A stretch of DNA of 42,100 nucleotides, taken from assembly GCA_045576335.1 (NCBI GenBank), contig JAZNGH010000052.1, positions 1 to 42,100 on the forward strand, in the 5' to 3' direction. Source of the DNA: Scatosoma sp045576335. Lineage in GTDB: Bacteria; Bacillota; Clostridia; Christensenellales; Borkfalkiaceae. Made by a program: the position numbers and the translations under genes. Below are positions 39,798-42,100 of this stretch, one piece after another. Each line of letters opens with the position of its first letter. Within the stretch, counting starts at the first letter, position 1. The notes beneath the pieces are model-generated. The model saw only the letters and a list, made by a program, of their open reading frames with translations, was not told the origin of the DNA and did not search any database.

Positions 39798-40297
39798 TGC
39801 TTTAACGCCCTCACTACTTCTTGCACGCTTTCTTGAATAGATGCGCCCGTCAACGCCACGATAATATCTGCATACTTTTCGTAAAGTGGCGCTCTTTCTT
39901 CGTACAAATCTTTTAACGTATAGCCTTCCTTTAAGGCAACACCTCGTTTCACCAAATCGCCAAGTCTTTTTTCAATGACCTCGTAAGGCAATTTTAAATA
40001 GACGATTTTGCCTAATTCCTGCAATTTGCGCATAGCATGGTCGCGATAAACAACGCTACCGCCGGTCGCAATCACACAACGGTTTGCGCATAATTCCGAG
40101 TTGATTTTCGCCTCGATATCCAAAAAGCCTTCTCTTCCTACCGCCGCAATAATCTCGGGCAGGCGCTTGCCTTCTCTTGCGACAATAACGCTGTCACTAT
40201 CGATGTAACCATAGCCCAGCGCCTCAGAAAGCTCTATCCCTATCGTCGTTTTACCCGAACCAGGCATACCGATTAAAATGATATTATTTTGTTTCAT
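39794..40297 (-). CDS. aroK: shikimate kinase
   Basis: It phosphorylates shikimate in the common aromatic amino acid pathway. The 167 residues from the ATG at 40297 (GGGGA just upstream) include the P-loop GMPGSGKTTIG, the shikimate-binding DSD in GYIDSDSVI and the GG motif in IATGGSVVYR. An in-frame TTG at 40309 is a weaker alternative. The start lies 1 nt after the NUDIX gene stop and its stop overlaps the panE start, so translation is coupled throughout. No other aro genes are present. Confidence 0.93.
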   Translation of the reverse strand: MKQNNIILIGMPGSGKTTIGIELSEALGYGYIDSDSVIVAREGKRLPEIIAAVGREGFLDIEAKINSELCANRCVIATGGSVVYRDHAMRKLQELGKIVYLKLPYEVIEKRLGDLVKRGVALKEGYTLKDLYEERAPLYEKYADIIVALTGASIQESVQEVVRALKQ

Positions 40298-40298
40298 A

Positions 40299-40706
40299 TC
40301 ATTCCCCAAAAACTCTTTTTAACGAGCCTAAAATATCCGCATCGGCAGGCGCCCACTCCTCTTCCTTTAAATCCTTGGGGGCAATCCATGCGTAGCTTTC
40401 ATGTTCTTTTAAAACAAACTTGGACAGCATTTCACATTCATACAAGGAGAGCGTAATGATAAAATCGGGATACTCGAAGGTGTGCTTTGCGTACAAGCCG
40501 CCTACCTTCACCTCCAAATCAAGCTCCTCCTTCAACTCTCTTGCAACAGCGTTTTCACCGCTTTCTCTAGCCTCAATTTTACCGCCTGGAAACTCGTATT
40601 TATGCGCAACGTAAGGATAGGGCGAAGCCCCTCTTTTCGTTGCAAATATTTTACCGTCTTGAAAGAGCAAAGCTGCCGCCACTTGAATATGTTTCTTTGC
40701 GTTCAT
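40299..40706 (-). CDS. NUDIX hydrolase, MutT-like
   Basis: A 135-residue pyrophosphohydrolase. The complete NUDIX box runs from GGKIEARESGE to RELKEELDLEV with all Glu ligands for Mg2+. The short length and the flanking AAALLFQDGKIFATKRG and EHESYAWIAPKDLKEEEW stretches resemble MutT/8-oxo-dGTP diphosphatases, so nucleotide-pool cleaning is likely. AAGGGGG lies about 10 nt before this ATG; an earlier ATG at 40715 is only 2 nt from it. It sits between the phosphatase and aroK genes in one operon. Confidence 0.9.
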   Translation of the reverse strand: MNAKKHIQVAAALLFQDGKIFATKRGASPYPYVAHKYEFPGGKIEARESGENAVARELKEELDLEVKVGGLYAKHTFEYPDFIITLSLYECEMLSKFVLKEHESYAWIAPKDLKEEEWAPADADILGSLKRVFGE

Positions 40707-40721
40707 CTCGTACATACCCCC

Positions 40722-41453
40722 TTAATCTTCTCTATCTCCATTGCCATAAACCTCGCAAAAACGAGCGGCAAAGGAAGGCGTTTCTCCGCCTACGTAAAGA
40801 TGCCCCGTATCGCCAAACCCTGCGCAACGGAATACCGCAACACCCTCTCTTCTTTCCTCCGTATAAATGGTAGTCACCGAGCTGGTAAGTGCAGTAAAGT
40901 GATGCCAAAGCAAGATGGGCGAAATATTCAACAAACGGGATAAAAGCAACATTTCCAAACCGAAGTGGCAAAAAAGCGCAATCGTTTTCTCGTGTCCGCG
41001 CTCCGTTGTATACAATTTCCCCTCACGCTTATATCCGTGCGTTGCCAACAGCTCGTCCAAGCCGTCGTAGACAAAGCGCACGCGACGCTCCATTTCCGCA
41101 TCCTTATAAAAATCCTGCTTGTACCAATTTTCAGCGTCGTACATTTGCGGATTCTCCACCCACTCGGTGGGTAACATATCCCAAGGAATCCCCCTTTCTC
41201 TACCTGACGGTAAAACAAGCGGACAGCCAAACTCTTTCAGCCATTCCTTTTCAACGACCTCGTTTTCCATAGCAAGCGCCCTTGCCGTATAGTCGCAGGT
41301 GTGTCTTGCGCGTCCAAGCGGTGAGGAATAAATATAATCGATTTTTTCCTTTTTTAATTTTTCCGCAAGCAATTTTGCCTCACGATGCCCCTTTTCAGTA
41401 AGCGTATCGTTGGCATAGTCAGGATCGCCGTGGCGAATAATTAGTATTCTCAT
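40722..41453 (-). CDS. histidine phosphatase family protein
   Basis: A 243-residue member of the phosphoglycerate mutase-like superfamily. The phosphohistidine motif is LIIRHGDPD at 4-12, and a second catalytic His lies in FCHFGLEMLL. The Arg in SSPLGRARHT completes the pocket. A roughly 70-residue insertion after EFGCPLVL is longer than in simple cobalamin-type phosphatases. The substrate is unknown. Its start overlaps the hemW stop by four bases, tying it to the same operon. Confidence 0.88.
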   Translation of the reverse strand: MRILIIRHGDPDYANDTLTEKGHREAKLLAEKLKKEKIDYIYSSPLGRARHTCDYTARALAMENEVVEKEWLKEFGCPLVLPSGRERGIPWDMLPTEWVENPQMYDAENWYKQDFYKDAEMERRVRFVYDGLDELLATHGYKREGKLYTTERGHEKTIALFCHFGLEMLLLSRLLNISPILLWHHFTALTSSVTTIYTEERREGVAVFRCAGFGDTGHLYVGGETPSFAARFCEVYGNGDRED

Positions 41454-42100
41454 TGTTCAATCTCTTCAACAAAGGGCATTAATATCGAATTTTGCACGTA
41501 CAAATATTCATCCTTAATTTTCAAGCGCCCGTCTACCATTTCCAAATACTTCACCGATGCCTTCAAAGCATTAGGAAAATCTTCCCCAAGGGAAGTACCG
41601 AAGGTTGCTTGATACTCCTCCAAAGAAAGCCCTCTCGTCGTACGAAGCGCAAGCATAACGTATTCAAATTTCGCCTCGTTTTCCTTTACCTCTTCACTGG
41701 AAACTGCAGGGAAGAAGCCCGAAATGATGCACTTCATATACTCGTCTAAATCAAAGCTGTTGGTAAATCTTCTACCGCACATAAACGAGCTTGCCGAAAC
41801 GCCCACGCCGATATACTCGCCACGCTTCCAATAGTTCAAATTGTGCTTACTTTCATACCCTGGAATTGCGAAGTTGGACACCTCGTAACGCTTAAAGCCC
41901 TTCTCTTCCAAAAGCTTATACCCATACTCATACATTTCCGCAACCTCGTCGGAATCGGGAAGCTCTCCGTTTAAGTAATCGGTGTAGATAGGCGTACCAT
42001 CCTCCACCGTCAACGCGTACATGGATATGTGTTTTGAGCCGCAAGCCACCGCAAGCTCGATAGTTTTTCTAATATCCTCAAGCGTCTGGTTTTTAAGCCC
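41450..42100 (-). CDS. hemW: HemW-like radical SAM protein, N-terminus outside window
   Basis: Only the C-terminal 216 residues are in the window; the frame stays open to base 42100. The visible part has LKNQTLEDIRKTIELA and HISMYALTVEDGTPIY, typical of the end of the radical SAM barrel of HemW (formerly called oxygen-independent coproporphyrinogen oxidase-like). These are followed by RYEVSNFAIPGYESKHNLNYW and the C-terminal winged domain with LRTTRGLSLEEYQ. HemW acts as a haem chaperone, and the CxxxCxxC cluster motif must lie off the edge. It overlaps the phosphatase start by four bases. Confidence 0.92.
   Translation of the reverse strand, partial: GLKNQTLEDIRKTIELAVACGSKHISMYALTVEDGTPIYTDYLNGELPDSDEVAEMYEYGYKLLEEKGFKRYEVSNFAIPGYESKHNLNYWKRGEYIGVGVSASSFMCGRRFTNSFDLDEYMKCIISGFFPAVSSEEVKENEAKFEYVMLALRTTRGLSLEEYQATFGTSLGEDFPNALKASVKYLEMVDGRLKIKDEYLYVQNSILMPFVEEIEQ

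Overview
The window reads as a chromosomal segment of a spore-forming, low-to-mid GC member of the Clostridia (Bacillota), probably an uncultured gut-type lineage; a Christensenellales-like placement is only a guess. Support comes from SpoIVA, a YtxC-like protein beside thrS, a threonine T-box, a lysine riboswitch, an infC leader with an intrinsic attenuator, strong TTGACA-17-TATAAT promoters and many intrinsic terminators. I see no phage, CRISPR, rRNA or tRNA genes. The one mobile-looking item is a 275-bp palindromic element at 25661-25935.

Layout. Translation: infC (cut from its rpmI/rplT partners by the left edge), thrS with its T-box, a YtxC-like gene, and leuS on the opposite strand. Envelope lipid: a GT4 glycosyltransferase translationally coupled to a PlsC-type acyltransferase that is frameshifted here. 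Phosphate: PhoR and PhoP, PstB, a single-chain PstC-PstA fusion, and a PstS whose two halves are in swapped order, behind Pho-box-like repeats. Sugar catabolism: PIG-L deacetylase, Gfo/Idh/MocA oxidoreductase, NagB-like deaminase, PfkB kinase and class II aldolase form one tight operon with a divergent AraC regulator. That set looks like an amino-sugar route whose substrate I cannot name.

Glycogen phosphorylase, a MATE exporter and a small PH-like membrane protein follow. Next is a sporulation-flavoured block: a ferritin-like protein, the palindromic element, an overlooked 50-residue ORF and SpoIVA. Both the ferritin-like gene and the 50-residue ORF have promoters resembling the forespore sigma-G type. 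Upstream of SpoIVA lies an operon of a DUF624-like membrane protein, a methyltransferase, Hsp33, a TPR protein and a HEAT-like protein.

The right part has the lysine-riboswitch operon asd-dapA-dapB, a 74-residue XRE regulator with a palindromic operator, gltX with a 19-bp palindrome in its promoter spacer, and an operon hemW (cut by the right edge), histidine phosphatase, NUDIX, aroK and panE.

A theme across the window is leaderless initiation. The AraC, PH-like, XRE and probably YtxC-like genes have no Shine-Dalgarno, and their -10 box lies exactly 6 nt before the start codon. The most interesting items are this leaderless signature, the sigma-G-like small gene, the permuted PstS with fused PstCA, the five-gene amino-sugar operon, the nested-hairpin element, and two promoters with 19-bp palindromes filling their spacers.
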